Below, piece after piece: positions 28,383 through 36,448 of a stretch of DNA of 64,000 nucleotides. The notes under the pieces are model-generated. The model ran no database searches, was not told the DNA's origin, and saw only the letters and a program-made list of their open reading frames with translations. Positions within the stretch are counted from its first letter, which is position 1, and every line of letters starts with the position of its first letter. The translations under genes were made by a program, and so were the position numbers. Origin of the DNA: Marinobacter sp. THAF197a (GTDB lineage Bacteria; Pseudomonadota; Gammaproteobacteria; Pseudomonadales; Oleiphilaceae); contig NZ_CP045324.1 in NCBI RefSeq assembly GCF_009363275.1, positions 2,852,001 through 2,916,000 of the forward strand, written 5' to 3'.

Positions 28383-28484
28383 GTTTGGGGCCCCTTCCCA
28401 AAAAACGCTCCTTGCGGCACATCCATGTGGCGCTTCGCTCCGGCCATCCATGGCCTCCGAGATTTTTGGGAAGGGGCCCCAAAC
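28383..28484 (-). repeat. P1 palindromic element, copy 3
   Basis: Perfect 22-bp arms lie at 28383-28404 and 28463-28484, rich in GGGGCCCC. On the - strand the loops are CATGGATG (stem GGCC/GGCC) and CATGGATG (stem CACA/TGTG). It is the left member of a pair with copy 4 between convergent gatB and rimO; the GGA strands of the two point away from each other. Confidence 0.9.
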
Positions 28485-28627
28485 CCACCCAGCCAAACCT
28501 TTCAGCAATAGTCCGTTAAAACCACGCGAATAGATTGGCGGCACAATCGTTCCCGACATTCTGTACCGAAACAGTGCTTAAGACCGAAGCCGGTTTTTTA
28601 TGACTACCCCACCGCATGTTTGATCGA

Positions 28628-28738
28628 GGGCTTGGCGGGGGACTTCTCCCAAAAATCTGGAGCGCCAGGGAAGGCGCGACGAAGCCCTACAGGGACGTAT
28701 TCACGGGCGTTTTTTGGGAGAAGTCCCCCGCCAAGCCC
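28628..28738 (+). repeat. P1 palindromic element, copy 4
   Basis: Perfect 28-bp arms lie at 28628-28655 and 28711-28738. On the + strand the loops are CAGGGAAG (stem GCGCC/GGCGC) and CAGGGACG. The core closely matches copies 6 and 7, while the arms are unrelated to theirs. It ends 53 bp before the rimO stop codon. Confidence 0.92.
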
Positions 28739-28791
28739 CAGCCACCAACATCCAGCAGGCTGGGGCCGAAGCCCAAAAACCGCGACAAAAG

Positions 28792-30132
28792 TTAGACCAA
28801 GCGAGCCCAAAGATCATGCTCGTCAGCGTGCTCCACAACAGCCTGCACAATCTGACCGGGAACCAAATCGGTTTCGTCGTTCAGGTAAACCATGCCATCA
28901 ATCTCCGGCGCATCCGCCTTGGAGCGACCTATCGCACCTTCCTCATCAACCTCATCGATGAGCACATCAATCGTCTTGCCGATTTTGGCCTGCAATCGGG
29001 CAGCTGAAATCTCCGCCTGCTTCGCCATAAAGCGGGCCAGCCGCTCTTCCTTGACCTCTTCCGGCACAGCACCCTCCAGCTCATTGGCCCTGGCGCCCTC
29101 AACCGGGCTGTAGGTAAACGCACCCACGCGGTCCAATTGCGCCTCATCCAGCCAATCCAGCAAGTACTGGAAATCTTCCTCGGTTTCACCCGGGAAGCCG
29201 ACAATAAAGGTCGAGCGAATGGTCAGTTCCGGGCAGATTTCGCGCCACTTCTTGATGCGCTCCAGAGTCTTGCTGTCGTGGGCCGGGCGTTTCATGGCCT
29301 TGAGTACTTTCGGGCTGGCGTGCTGGAACGGGATGTCCAGGTACGGCAGGATCTTGCCTTCGGCCATCAGCGGGATGATGTCGTCTACATGGGGGTACGG
29401 ATAGACGTAGTGCAAGCGAACCCATACGCCCATTTCACCCAGAGCCTCACACAGGGACTGCATCTTCGTTTTCACCGGGCGACCCTGCCAGAAACCGGTT
29501 CGGTATTTGATATCCACACCGTAGGCGGAGGTGTCCTGGGAAATCACCAGCAGCTCTTTAACACCTGCATCCACCAAACGTTTGGCCTCATCCATCACAT
29601 CACCAATCGGGCGACTAACCAGTTTGCCGCGCATGTCCGGGATGATGCAGAAGGTACAGCTGTGGTTACAGCCTTCGGATATCTTCAGGTAGGCATAGTG
29701 CCTTGGCGTAAGCTTGATGCCCTGGGGAGGCACCAAATCCACGAATGGGTCGTGGTCTTTCTTCGGCGGTACATACTGGTGTACCGCTCCCACAACTTCT
29801 TCATAGGCCTGAGGACCAGAGACCGCCAGCACACCGGGATGGGTCTCGCGAATCTTCTCCGCTTCCACACCCATACAACCGGTCACAATCACCTTGCCGT
29901 TTTCGCTGATGGCTTCTCCGATGGCATCCAGTGATTCCTGCTTGGCCGCATCGATAAAACCACAGGTGTTCACCACCACAATGTCGGCATCGTTGTAGGT
30001 GGGCACGACCTCGTAACCATCCAGCCGCAATTGAGTCAGGATACGCTCTGAGTCTACCAGTGCTTTGGGGCACCCCAGGCTGATAAAGCCAACTTTTCCG
30101 CCCTGAGCAGTGTCTTGTATTTTCTCGGTCAT
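28792..30132 (-). CDS. rimO: Ribosomal protein S12 methylthiotransferase
   Basis: RimO is a radical-SAM enzyme that adds a methylthio group to Asp89 of ribosomal protein S12. The 446-residue protein has the N-terminal domain (SLGCPKALVDSE, NTCGFID), the radical-SAM motif CNHSCTFC, and a C-terminal TRAM domain. The CPKALVDSE start distinguishes it from MiaB, which is also encoded in this window. Confidence 0.96.
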   Translation of the reverse strand: MTEKIQDTAQGGKVGFISLGCPKALVDSERILTQLRLDGYEVVPTYNDADIVVVNTCGFIDAAKQESLDAIGEAISENGKVIVTGCMGVEAEKIRETHPGVLAVSGPQAYEEVVGAVHQYVPPKKDHDPFVDLVPPQGIKLTPRHYAYLKISEGCNHSCTFCIIPDMRGKLVSRPIGDVMDEAKRLVDAGVKELLVISQDTSAYGVDIKYRTGFWQGRPVKTKMQSLCEALGEMGVWVRLHYVYPYPHVDDIIPLMAEGKILPYLDIPFQHASPKVLKAMKRPAHDSKTLERIKKWREICPELTIRSTFIVGFPGETEEDFQYLLDWLDEAQLDRVGAFTYSPVEGARANELEGAVPEEVKEERLARFMAKQAEISAARLQAKIGKTIDVLIDEVDEEGAIGRSKADAPEIDGMVYLNDETDLVPGQIVQAVVEHADEHDLWARLV

Positions 30133-30327
30133 AAAGTTCCGCAGGAATCCCGGAGCCTGGCTCCAAATGTGTGTAGGCGGCGATTTTAACTCACTGGGAT
30201 ATCATCTGCAGCTCTGCACTTCCCACATATGCCACCAAAAAACACGTAAAAACGCGAAATGACGCACCAAAATGTGACGCTGTGTTCAGAAAGTTTTAAT
30301 AAAGCTGCAACAATATACGCACTTACC

Positions 30328-30356
30328 TTGCTGATCACTTTTTAAGCAGCTACAAT
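30328..30356 (+). promoter_or_regulatory. Sigma-70 promoter of the PilZ gene
   Basis: TTGCTG (30328-30333), a 17-bp spacer and TACAAT (30351-30356) form a good sigma-70 promoter 35 bp before the PilZ start. A 10-bp palindrome CGCTTAAGCG lies just downstream, near the expected transcription start, and could be an operator. Confidence 0.7.
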
Positions 30357-30390
30357 TTCAAGCGCTTAAGCGTTCTTCTGGAAGGCAATT

Positions 30391-30861
30391 ATGGGAAAGG
30401 CAACGTCGTTCGATACTACTCGCGCCAGAAAAATTAAAATGAAACCTGCACCAGCTAAACAGAATCTCAGAAATCAGCAGCGAGTCGATGTGTCGACCGA
30501 GATTACTGTTGAGAAAAGCGACGGCTGCTGCCTGACGTGCAAGGTCTCTAACCTGTCACGTGCCGGTGTTATGATCTCCTGTGATCAGGACGTTGTTCAA
30601 CAGCTCATTCCCGGCATGCGTGCGCCGGCCCCCGGTCACTGGATTGGCGTGAAAACCCGCTTCACAGTGCCGGTGCTCCCAACGCAACCAGTCACTGTGC
30701 TTGCAGATGGCAATATTGTGCACATGCGTCGTATCTCCAGAAATGAGTTCCAGATCGGCATCCAGTTCAGTGAATTTGAGGGCAACGGGTTCGATTACAT
30801 CGACCGCTATGTCGCCAAACTGCTGTCTGACGCCCGAACAGCGAATTACGACACCCACTGA
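30391..30861 (+). CDS. PilZ-domain protein (putative cyclic-di-GMP receptor)
   Basis: This 156-residue protein has a PilZ domain, the usual cyclic-di-GMP binding module. The RxxxR motif (RNQQR, about residues 27-31) and the second motif NLSRAGV (about residues 54-60, a variant of D/NxSxxG) are both present in the right order. A basic N-terminal tail of about 25 residues precedes it. It stands alone between rimO and cysD with its own promoter. The target process (motility, adhesion or other) cannot be told from context. Confidence 0.82.
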   Translation: MGKATSFDTTRARKIKMKPAPAKQNLRNQQRVDVSTEITVEKSDGCCLTCKVSNLSRAGVMISCDQDVVQQLIPGMRAPAPGHWIGVKTRFTVPVLPTQPVTVLADGNIVHMRRISRNEFQIGIQFSEFEGNGFDYIDRYVAKLLSDARTANYDTH

Positions 30862-31031
30862 AACCACCGACACCGGCTCAGCACGCCCGGAGTCCCCGGC
30901 ACGATGAGTTCGGCGCCATATTATTAGAACTTAAAATTCTTACCAGAAATCTTCTTATACCCTGCCGCCGCCTGATATAGTTGGTCAACCGATTTACAGC
31001 CATCACACAGCCCCTGCGGCAATGGATGACC

Positions 31032-31940
31032 ATGACCACATACAACCTCACTCATCTCAAACAGCTGGAAGCCGAAAGCATCCACATAATCCGGGAAGTG
31101 GCGGCCGAGTTCGACAACCCGGTCATGCTCTATTCCATCGGCAAAGATTCTGCCGTGATGCTGCACCTTGCCCTGAAGGCCTTCTACCCTGGGAAGCTGC
31201 CTTTTCCGTTACTGCATGTTGATACCACATGGAAATTCCGGGAGATGATTTCGTTCCGGGACAACGTGGCGGAGAAGTTTGACCTCGACCTGATTGTGCA
31301 CATCAACGAAGAAGGTGTGAAGCAGGGTGTCGGGCCCTTCACCCATGGCAGCGCCAAGCACACCGACATCATGAAAACCCAGGCCCTGAAGCAGGCCCTG
31401 AACAAGTACAAGTTCGACGCCGCATTCGGGGGTGCCCGCCGGGATGAGGAAAAATCCCGCGCCAAGGAGCGGGTTTACTCCTTCCGCGACGAACACCATC
31501 GGTGGGACCCGAAGAACCAGCGCCCGGAGCTCTGGAACATTTACAACGGCAAGGTTAACAAAGGCGAGAGTATTCGTGTGTTCCCGCTCTCCAACTGGAC
31601 CGAGCTGGATATCTGGCAGTACATCTACCTTGAAAACATCGATATCGTACCGCTGTATTACGCGGCGGTGAGACCAGTGGTAGAACGCGATGGCACCCTG
31701 ATTATGGTGGACGACGACCGCATGCCACTGAAAGAAGGCGAGAAGCCTATGATGAAGTCAGTACGCTTCCGTACGCTGGGCTGCTACCCGCTGACCGGCG
31801 CCATTGAATCCGAGGCCAACACCCTGCCCGACATCATCCAGGAAATGCTGCTGGCCACCAGCTCAGAGCGGCAAGGGCGGGTCATTGACCACGATTCAGC
31901 CGGCTCCATGGAACAGAAAAAGCGGGAAGGGTACTTCTGA
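31032..31940 (+). CDS. cysD: Sulfate adenylyltransferase subunit 2
   Basis: CysD is the ATP-PP-loop subunit of ATP sulfurylase, which makes adenosine 5'-phosphosulfate. The start at 31032 (MTTYNLTHLKQLEAESIHI) gives 302 residues, the same as in E. coli. The PP-loop SIGKDSAVMLHLALKAF is near residues 37-53. cysN starts 1 bp after its stop, so the two are coupled. The TATACC box near 30956 could be part of a CysB-type promoter, but this is weak. Confidence 0.97.
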   Translation: MTTYNLTHLKQLEAESIHIIREVAAEFDNPVMLYSIGKDSAVMLHLALKAFYPGKLPFPLLHVDTTWKFREMISFRDNVAEKFDLDLIVHINEEGVKQGVGPFTHGSAKHTDIMKTQALKQALNKYKFDAAFGGARRDEEKSRAKERVYSFRDEHHRWDPKNQRPELWNIYNGKVNKGESIRVFPLSNWTELDIWQYIYLENIDIVPLYYAAVRPVVERDGTLIMVDDDRMPLKEGEKPMMKSVRFRTLGCYPLTGAIESEANTLPDIIQEMLLATSSERQGRVIDHDSAGSMEQKKREGYF

Positions 31941-31941
31941 T

Positions 31942-33600
31942 ATGTCACACCAGTCTGATTTGATCGCCGACGATATCCTGGCTTACCTGAAGCAGCACGA
32001 GAACAAGGAACTCCTGCGCCTGCTCACCTGCGGCAGCGTGGATGACGGCAAGAGCACGCTGATTGGCCGGCTGCTGCACGACACCAAGATGATCTACGAA
32101 GATCATATGGCAAGCCTGAAGACCGACAGCGCCAAGATGGGCACCACTGGTGAGAAGCTGGACCTGGCCCTGCTGGTGGACGGCCTGCAGGCCGAACGGG
32201 AACAGGGCATCACCATCGATGTCGCCTACCGTTATTTCAGCACCGACAAGCGCAAATTCATCATCGCCGACACCCCGGGCCATGAGCAGTACACCCGCAA
32301 CATGGCCACCGGCGCCTCCACCGCGCAGCTGGCGATCCTGATGATTGACGCCCGCCACGGAGTGATGACCCAGACTCGCAGGCACTCGTTCATTGCCTCC
32401 CTGCTGGGCATTCGCCACATTGTGGTGGCCGTGAACAAGATGGACCTGGTGGACTTCAGCGAAGACCGCTTCAACGAAATCCGTGAAGAGTACCTGGCGT
32501 TCGCCACCAAACTGGGCCTGAAGGATGTCCGTTTTGTGCCGATTTCCGCTCTGGACGGCGACAACGTGGTGAACAAGAGCGACAACACGCCCTGGTTTAC
32601 TGGCCAGCCGCTGATGGAAATCCTGGAAACCGTGGAAGTTTCCCGGGACAAGAACCTGGAGCACTTCCGCTTCCCGGTGCAATACGTCACCCGCCCCAAC
32701 CTGAACTTCCGGGGCTTCTGTGGCACCATCGCCTCCGGCGTTATTCGCCCGGGCGACACCGTGATGGCCCTGCCCTCACGCCGCACCAGTAAGGTCAAGG
32801 AAATCGTCACCTTCGACGGCAACCTGAGCGAAGCCTACATCGACCAGGCGGTCACCCTGACCCTGGAAGATGAAATCGACATCAGTCGTGGCGATATGCT
32901 GGTAAAGGCAGAAGACGAGCCCGAGGTGCACAACCGGTTCAATGCCAACATTGTGTGGATGACCGACGCTCCTCTGGAAACCGGCCGTCTTTATGACATC
33001 AAGTTAGGTCCGACGTTTACCTCAGGCACGGTGAAGAACATTCATCACCAGACCGACGTAAACACCCTGGAGCAAAACGCCAACCCGAGCCAGCTGCAGC
33101 TGAATGAAATAGGCCTGTGCGAGCTGACTCTGAACCAGCCTATCGCGTTCGACGCCTATCAGCGCAACCACGCCACTGGCAGCTTCATCGTCATCGACCG
33201 GCTGACCAACGTGACTGTCGGCGCCGGCATGATTGCAGGCCTGACCGATGGCCTGGATTCCCTGGACCCGGTTACAGTGGAAGAGCGCGAGCGCCGCCTG
33301 GCGCAGAAATCGGCGATCATTGCCTGCACCGGCAAACAGGCCCCGCAACTGGCCCTGGCCGTGGAGCGGGCGCTGTTTGATCAGGGCAAGACCGCGGTGG
33401 TGGTGTCTGAAGAAAACACCGGTGATGCCGACGAACGCCGCCGCGTGGCTCAGCTACTGACCGCTCACGGCCTGGTGGCGGTGGCAGTGAACCTGGGGTC
33501 TGATATTGCCAATGCCAGTGTTTCAGCTGATTCGGAGGCGGATATTCCGGCTGCCGTTGCGGGGCTTCTGCAGGAGTTGGCTCGGAGTCAGCGGGTTTAA
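31942..33600 (+). CDS. cysN: Sulfate adenylyltransferase subunit 1 with degenerate APS-kinase-like tail
   Basis: CysN is the GTPase subunit of ATP sulfurylase; GTP hydrolysis drives APS formation. The start at 31942 (MSHQSDLIADDI) gives 552 residues. G motifs are intact: GSVDDGKST (31-39), DTPGHEQYTRNM and NKMDLVD. The protein is about 75 residues longer than E. coli CysN and about 80 shorter than a CysNC fusion. The tail from about residue 446 (VEERERRLAQKSAIIACTGK) aligns by eye with the start of an APS kinase, but the P-loop (SGAGKST) is replaced and the domain is shortened to about 100 residues, so it should not be an active kinase. Confidence 0.93.
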   Translation: MSHQSDLIADDILAYLKQHENKELLRLLTCGSVDDGKSTLIGRLLHDTKMIYEDHMASLKTDSAKMGTTGEKLDLALLVDGLQAEREQGITIDVAYRYFSTDKRKFIIADTPGHEQYTRNMATGASTAQLAILMIDARHGVMTQTRRHSFIASLLGIRHIVVAVNKMDLVDFSEDRFNEIREEYLAFATKLGLKDVRFVPISALDGDNVVNKSDNTPWFTGQPLMEILETVEVSRDKNLEHFRFPVQYVTRPNLNFRGFCGTIASGVIRPGDTVMALPSRRTSKVKEIVTFDGNLSEAYIDQAVTLTLEDEIDISRGDMLVKAEDEPEVHNRFNANIVWMTDAPLETGRLYDIKLGPTFTSGTVKNIHHQTDVNTLEQNANPSQLQLNEIGLCELTLNQPIAFDAYQRNHATGSFIVIDRLTNVTVGAGMIAGLTDGLDSLDPVTVEERERRLAQKSAIIACTGKQAPQLALAVERALFDQGKTAVVVSEENTGDADERRRVAQLLTAHGLVAVAVNLGSDIANASVSADSEADIPAAVAGLLQELARSQRV

Positions 33601-33635
33601 GCTACTGATCCCCCATCCTTGGCGGGCGGGCTTGC

Positions 33636-33720
33636 CGGGGTGGGGGAGAATTTTTCTTTGGAAAAACAACTCGCTTCGCTCAGACATCTTTTTCCGGCAG
33701 AAAAACCCTCCCCCACCCCG
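33636..33720 (-). repeat. P2 palindromic element A
   Basis: The arms (GGGGTGGGGGAG on the left, CTCCCCCACCCC on the right) flank a core with TTTTTCTTTGGAAAAA pairing with TTTTTCCGGCAGAAAAA around a loop containing CTCGCTTCGCTCAGA. The core is almost identical to that of elements B and C; the outer arms are not. The two arm differences would be G-U pairs in RNA of the - strand, which I take as its sense strand. Confidence 0.85.
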
Positions 33721-33781
33721 ACGCCGGCAGCGATTTGTAGTGGCACGCTGAGAAGACTTGTTTCCCTGGCGGAGAGCATGG

Positions 33782-33934
33782 ATGAGTCTTGTTGAAATCC
33801 CACCCAAGCCTCCTGATTGGCATGGCAAGGTGCTTGCTGACCGAGCTCGATCTGTTCGGGAAGGTAAAACTCGCTGTACAACTCTGACTGAACTCAAAAA
33901 GCGCGGCCCGCTACGTCAACCCGGGACCGAATAG
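33782..33934 (+). CDS. Possible small protein of 50 residues, antitoxin-like tail
   Basis: This frame starts ATG with GGAG 8-9 bases upstream and reads MSLVEIPPKPPDWHGKVLAD and onward for 50 residues to a TAG. The pattern PxWHxxVLxxRxxxVxxGKT followed by a L-x-E-x-K helix resembles the C-terminal part of small addiction-module proteins. It lies between two palindromic elements and has no toxin gene beside it. It may be a gene remnant or a chance frame. Confidence 0.25.
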   Translation: MSLVEIPPKPPDWHGKVLADRARSVREGKTRCTTLTELKKRGPLRQPGTE

Positions 33935-34010
33935 TAACTTCAGTACCGGGATAAGCTCCCTCCCCCTCATTACACCCATCAGCAAACGACTTCCCTGAAA
34001 TGATCTGCCG

Positions 34011-34103
34011 GTCGTGGGGTGGTGGTTTATTTTTCTGCCGGAAAAAGATGTCTGAGCGAAGCGAGTTGTTTTTCCAAAGAAAAATAAACCACCACCCCGC
34101 GAC
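34011..34103 (+). repeat. P2 palindromic element B
   Basis: Left arm GTCGTGGGGTGGTGG (34011-34025) pairs with the right arm ending at 34103, with one difference that would be a U-G pair in + strand RNA. The core is the reverse complement of elements A and C and contains GAGCGAAGCGAG at the loop. It lies 91 bp before the yejK start. Confidence 0.85.
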
Positions 34104-34194
34104 CCGCCCCCACAACTGGAAAGCTACAATGAATCCAACACCAATCCATGGCAAAATCCCCCGCCACCCGAATTAACCACAGGAGCTGAACAAA

Positions 34195-35211
34195 ATGGCC
34201 ATCAAACACCTGCGCACCGCCTTCGCCAGCCAGTACCAGCCGGGCCAGCCCGCCCGCCTTGTTGCCGGCGAGGCTCAGCAGGAGCCCGGTGGTGACTATG
34301 AAGCCCTGCACAAGCAGATGAAGCGCCTGTTCAACAGCAAACCCGGCAAGAAATACGGCCGCTTCTCGGACGACATCGGCGAAGGCCCCTTCAGCGCCTG
34401 GCTCAAAGACTACCTGGAAGACAAACAAACCTTCGCCGCCATGACCGACCGCCTGTTCGGACAGTGGCAGGAACTGCTCAACGGCAGCCAGGAGGAATTC
34501 GACGGCCACCTGATGGTGGTACATGACGCCCTGGCAGATTCAGAAGTGGTGTACCTGTTTATTCTGGAAACCGACGGCGCCATGCGTTTTGACGGCAGCC
34601 AGAAACTGGACGCAACAGACGTGTTGAGCCTGTCACGCCTGAACCTGGCCGTCCGGATCGAGCTGGATGAGTGGCGCAACGAGAACTCCAGCGATAACTA
34701 CATGACCGTGGTCCACGCCCGCGGCACCGGCGATCCCGGAGAGCTGTTCCTTCGCCTTTGCGCTTTTACCAACAGCGTGGATGTGGAAAAGGAAACCATG
34801 ACCTTCCTGGATGCGGTAGAAGCCTTCGCCAAATCCAGCGAACCGGAAAAAGCCGGTGAAGTCCGCGCCAAAGCCTACGAATTCTGCAAAGACCAGCATG
34901 CCCTGGGCGAACCGGTAGCCATCGAGGCCCTGTCCAGCTACCTGGACGAAAGCCAGCCGGAGCGCTTCAAGGAATTCGCCAGCAAGAACGCGGAAATGCC
35001 GGAAACCGGCGTGCTGCACCCGGACCATCGCAAGGTGAAGAAACTGGTGCGTATTGCTGGCTCTGGCGGGGGTATGAGTGTGTCGTTTTCTTCAGACCTG
35101 GTGAACCAGGCGGTGTACTACGACCGTGACAAAGATGCCTTGACCATCACCCGACTGCCCAAGGCTTTGCGGGAGCAGTTGCAGCGGTATCTTGAAGCTC
35201 GCGAGGACTGA
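34195..35211 (+). CDS. yejK: Nucleoid-associated protein YejK (NdpA)
   Basis: YejK/NdpA is a nucleoid-associated protein of the 37-kDa family, widespread in gammaproteobacteria and related to phage topoisomerase inhibitors. The 338-residue length is normal and the N-terminal IKHLRTAFASQYQPG and the C-terminal VRIAGSGGGMSVSFSSDLVNQAVYYD segments are typical. It stands alone, flanked by P2 elements on both sides. Its cellular role is poorly known. Confidence 0.9.
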   Translation: MAIKHLRTAFASQYQPGQPARLVAGEAQQEPGGDYEALHKQMKRLFNSKPGKKYGRFSDDIGEGPFSAWLKDYLEDKQTFAAMTDRLFGQWQELLNGSQEEFDGHLMVVHDALADSEVVYLFILETDGAMRFDGSQKLDATDVLSLSRLNLAVRIELDEWRNENSSDNYMTVVHARGTGDPGELFLRLCAFTNSVDVEKETMTFLDAVEAFAKSSEPEKAGEVRAKAYEFCKDQHALGEPVAIEALSSYLDESQPERFKEFASKNAEMPETGVLHPDHRKVKKLVRIAGSGGGMSVSFSSDLVNQAVYYDRDKDALTITRLPKALREQLQRYLEARED

Positions 35212-35249
35212 GGGGCTCGTTTCTGTAGCCTGCTGGTTGAGGGGCGGGT

Positions 35250-35340
35250 TGCGGGGTGGGCGAATCTTTTTTCTTTGGAAAAACAACTCGCTTCGCTCAG
35301 ATATCTTTTTCCGGCAGAAAAAAGATTCACCCACCCCGCA
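35250..35340 (-). repeat. P2 palindromic element C
   Basis: Left arm TGCGGGGTGGG (35250-35260) and beyond pairs with the right arm ending at 35340, with one difference that would be a G-U pair in - strand RNA. The core has the same orientation as element A. It lies between the convergent yejK and trmH genes, so it could also act as a bidirectional terminator. Confidence 0.85.
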
Positions 35341-35367
35341 CCGGCATAACGAATGTGCTGGAGTCCG

Positions 35368-36108
35368 TTAGGACTCGTTTGCTTCTGTGTTTTCTGGTTG
35401 CTCGTCCCATCTGGGGCGATTCGCCCGTAGTTTTCTGACTTCCTGCATCCACCCTACCCCGTCGATCAGCTCACCCGTTTCGTGGTCGATTGGCGGGTAT
35501 GGCAGGTTGCGGTCGTCGCAATAACGCTTCACCGTCGGCTGACACCAGCAGAACAGCAGGCGGTTGTATTCCTCATCCGGCATCCGCCGCTGATCAAACA
35601 TACCCGCCAGCTTCCGCTGTCGCTGGGCTTCGGAAAGAATAATCGAACAGGCTGAAGACACATTCAGCGATTCCACCATGCCCATCATCGGAATCACAAT
35701 ATGCTCATCCGCCTGCTCGGCGGTCACCGGGTTCACACCATCCACTTCGTTACCCATGATAATCGTGCACGGCACAGTGTAATCCACCTCCCGAAAATCC
35801 ACCGCCCGGTTCGACAGCTGTGCGGCATACAGCTTATGCCCCTGCGCCCTCAACTCCGTTACCGCGTTGTCCATGGTGGGATGGGTGTGGGTGGTTACCC
35901 AGTGAAAGCTACCCCCGGCGGTCTTGCGAAAGGCCCGAAAACCCTCCTTGGGCCAGACCACGTGCATATTGGCCAGGCCAAAGGCGTCACAGGACCGGAT
36001 GATGGCCGACAGGTTTCTGGGCTTATGCACCTGATCCGTCAGCACCCGCAGGTCGGGTTGGCGGGTGTTGAGGACTTGCTTGATTCGGGCGAGGCGTTCG
36101 GGGGTCAT
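35368..36108 (-). CDS. trmH: tRNA (guanosine-2'-O-)-methyltransferase TrmH
   Basis: TrmH methylates the 2'-O of G18 in tRNA. It is a SPOUT-class enzyme. The start at 36108 (MTPERLARIKQVL) gives 246 residues; an earlier ATG at 36150 would add 14 atypical residues. Motif 1 (NLSAIIRSCDAFG), motif 2 (TIIMGNEVDGV) and motif 3 (IPMMGMVESLNVSSACSIIL) are all present. It is divergent from miaB, with P1 copy 5 in the gap. Confidence 0.95.
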   Translation of the reverse strand: MTPERLARIKQVLNTRQPDLRVLTDQVHKPRNLSAIIRSCDAFGLANMHVVWPKEGFRAFRKTAGGSFHWVTTHTHPTMDNAVTELRAQGHKLYAAQLSNRAVDFREVDYTVPCTIIMGNEVDGVNPVTAEQADEHIVIPMMGMVESLNVSSACSIILSEAQRQRKLAGMFDQRRMPDEEYNRLLFCWCQPTVKRYCDDRNLPYPPIDHETGELIDGVGWMQEVRKLRANRPRWDEQPENTEANES

Positions 36109-36181
36109 CGTTTCGTTCACTCTATTGCGATTTCGCCAGACCCACACCATGTCTCACTTTACTGTGGAATCCAGCACTTAT

Positions 36182-36310
36182 GTTCGGGAAGGGTTGTGGC
36201 AGTGGCTTTCCAAAACCTTGCGGAGCCATGGATGGCGGAGCAGAGCGTACAGGGACGTATTCACAGCGTGTTTTGGAAAGCCACTGCCACAACCCTTCTT
36301 TCACCCGAAC
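36182..36310 (+). repeat. P1 palindromic element, copy 5
   Basis: Perfect 29-bp arms lie at 36188-36216 and 36270-36298. A further 7-bp match, GTTCGGG with CCCGAAC, extends the palindrome to 36182-36310 with a 5-base bulge on the right. On the + strand the loops are CATGGATG and CAGGGACG. It sits in the divergent gap between trmH and miaB. Confidence 0.92.
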
Positions 36311-36448
36311 AAAAAGGGCGAAGATGATAACACAGCAAAACCCGAGACAACGGTGGTTGATGTTTAAGCACCCCGTTATAATGTGCAGTCCATTTTTGCC
36401 AGCGCCCCACACCACCCCGGCGCCAACACACCAAACTACGTGAGACCC

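Larger units (their letters stand above)
28335..28791. other. Convergent intergenic region gatB / rimO
   Basis: These 457 bp between convergent genes hold two P1 elements (copies 3 and 4) in opposite orientation with a 143-bp spacer. Within the spacer, ACCG-AAGC-CGGT followed by six T near 28584-28600 is a weak terminator-like hairpin on the + strand. No coding sequence was recognised. Confidence 0.6.
33601..34194. other. Intergenic region cysN / yejK with two P2 elements
   Basis: These 594 bp hold two P2 palindromes, A (33636-33720) and B (34011-34103), in opposite orientation. The spacer contains one possible short coding frame (33782-33934). The remaining sequence upstream of yejK (34104-34194) should contain the yejK promoter; only a weak TACAAT at 34125 was noticed. 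Confidence 0.6.

Noticed and set aside
31942..33600. Full CysNC bifunctional enzyme
   Set aside because: The tail lacks the P-loop and about half of the kinase domain, so it is called CysN with a degenerate tail.
33523..33897. Open frame of 124 codons on the minus strand after cysN
   Set aside because: It runs through P2 element A and is Arg/Ser-rich without any recognisable domain.
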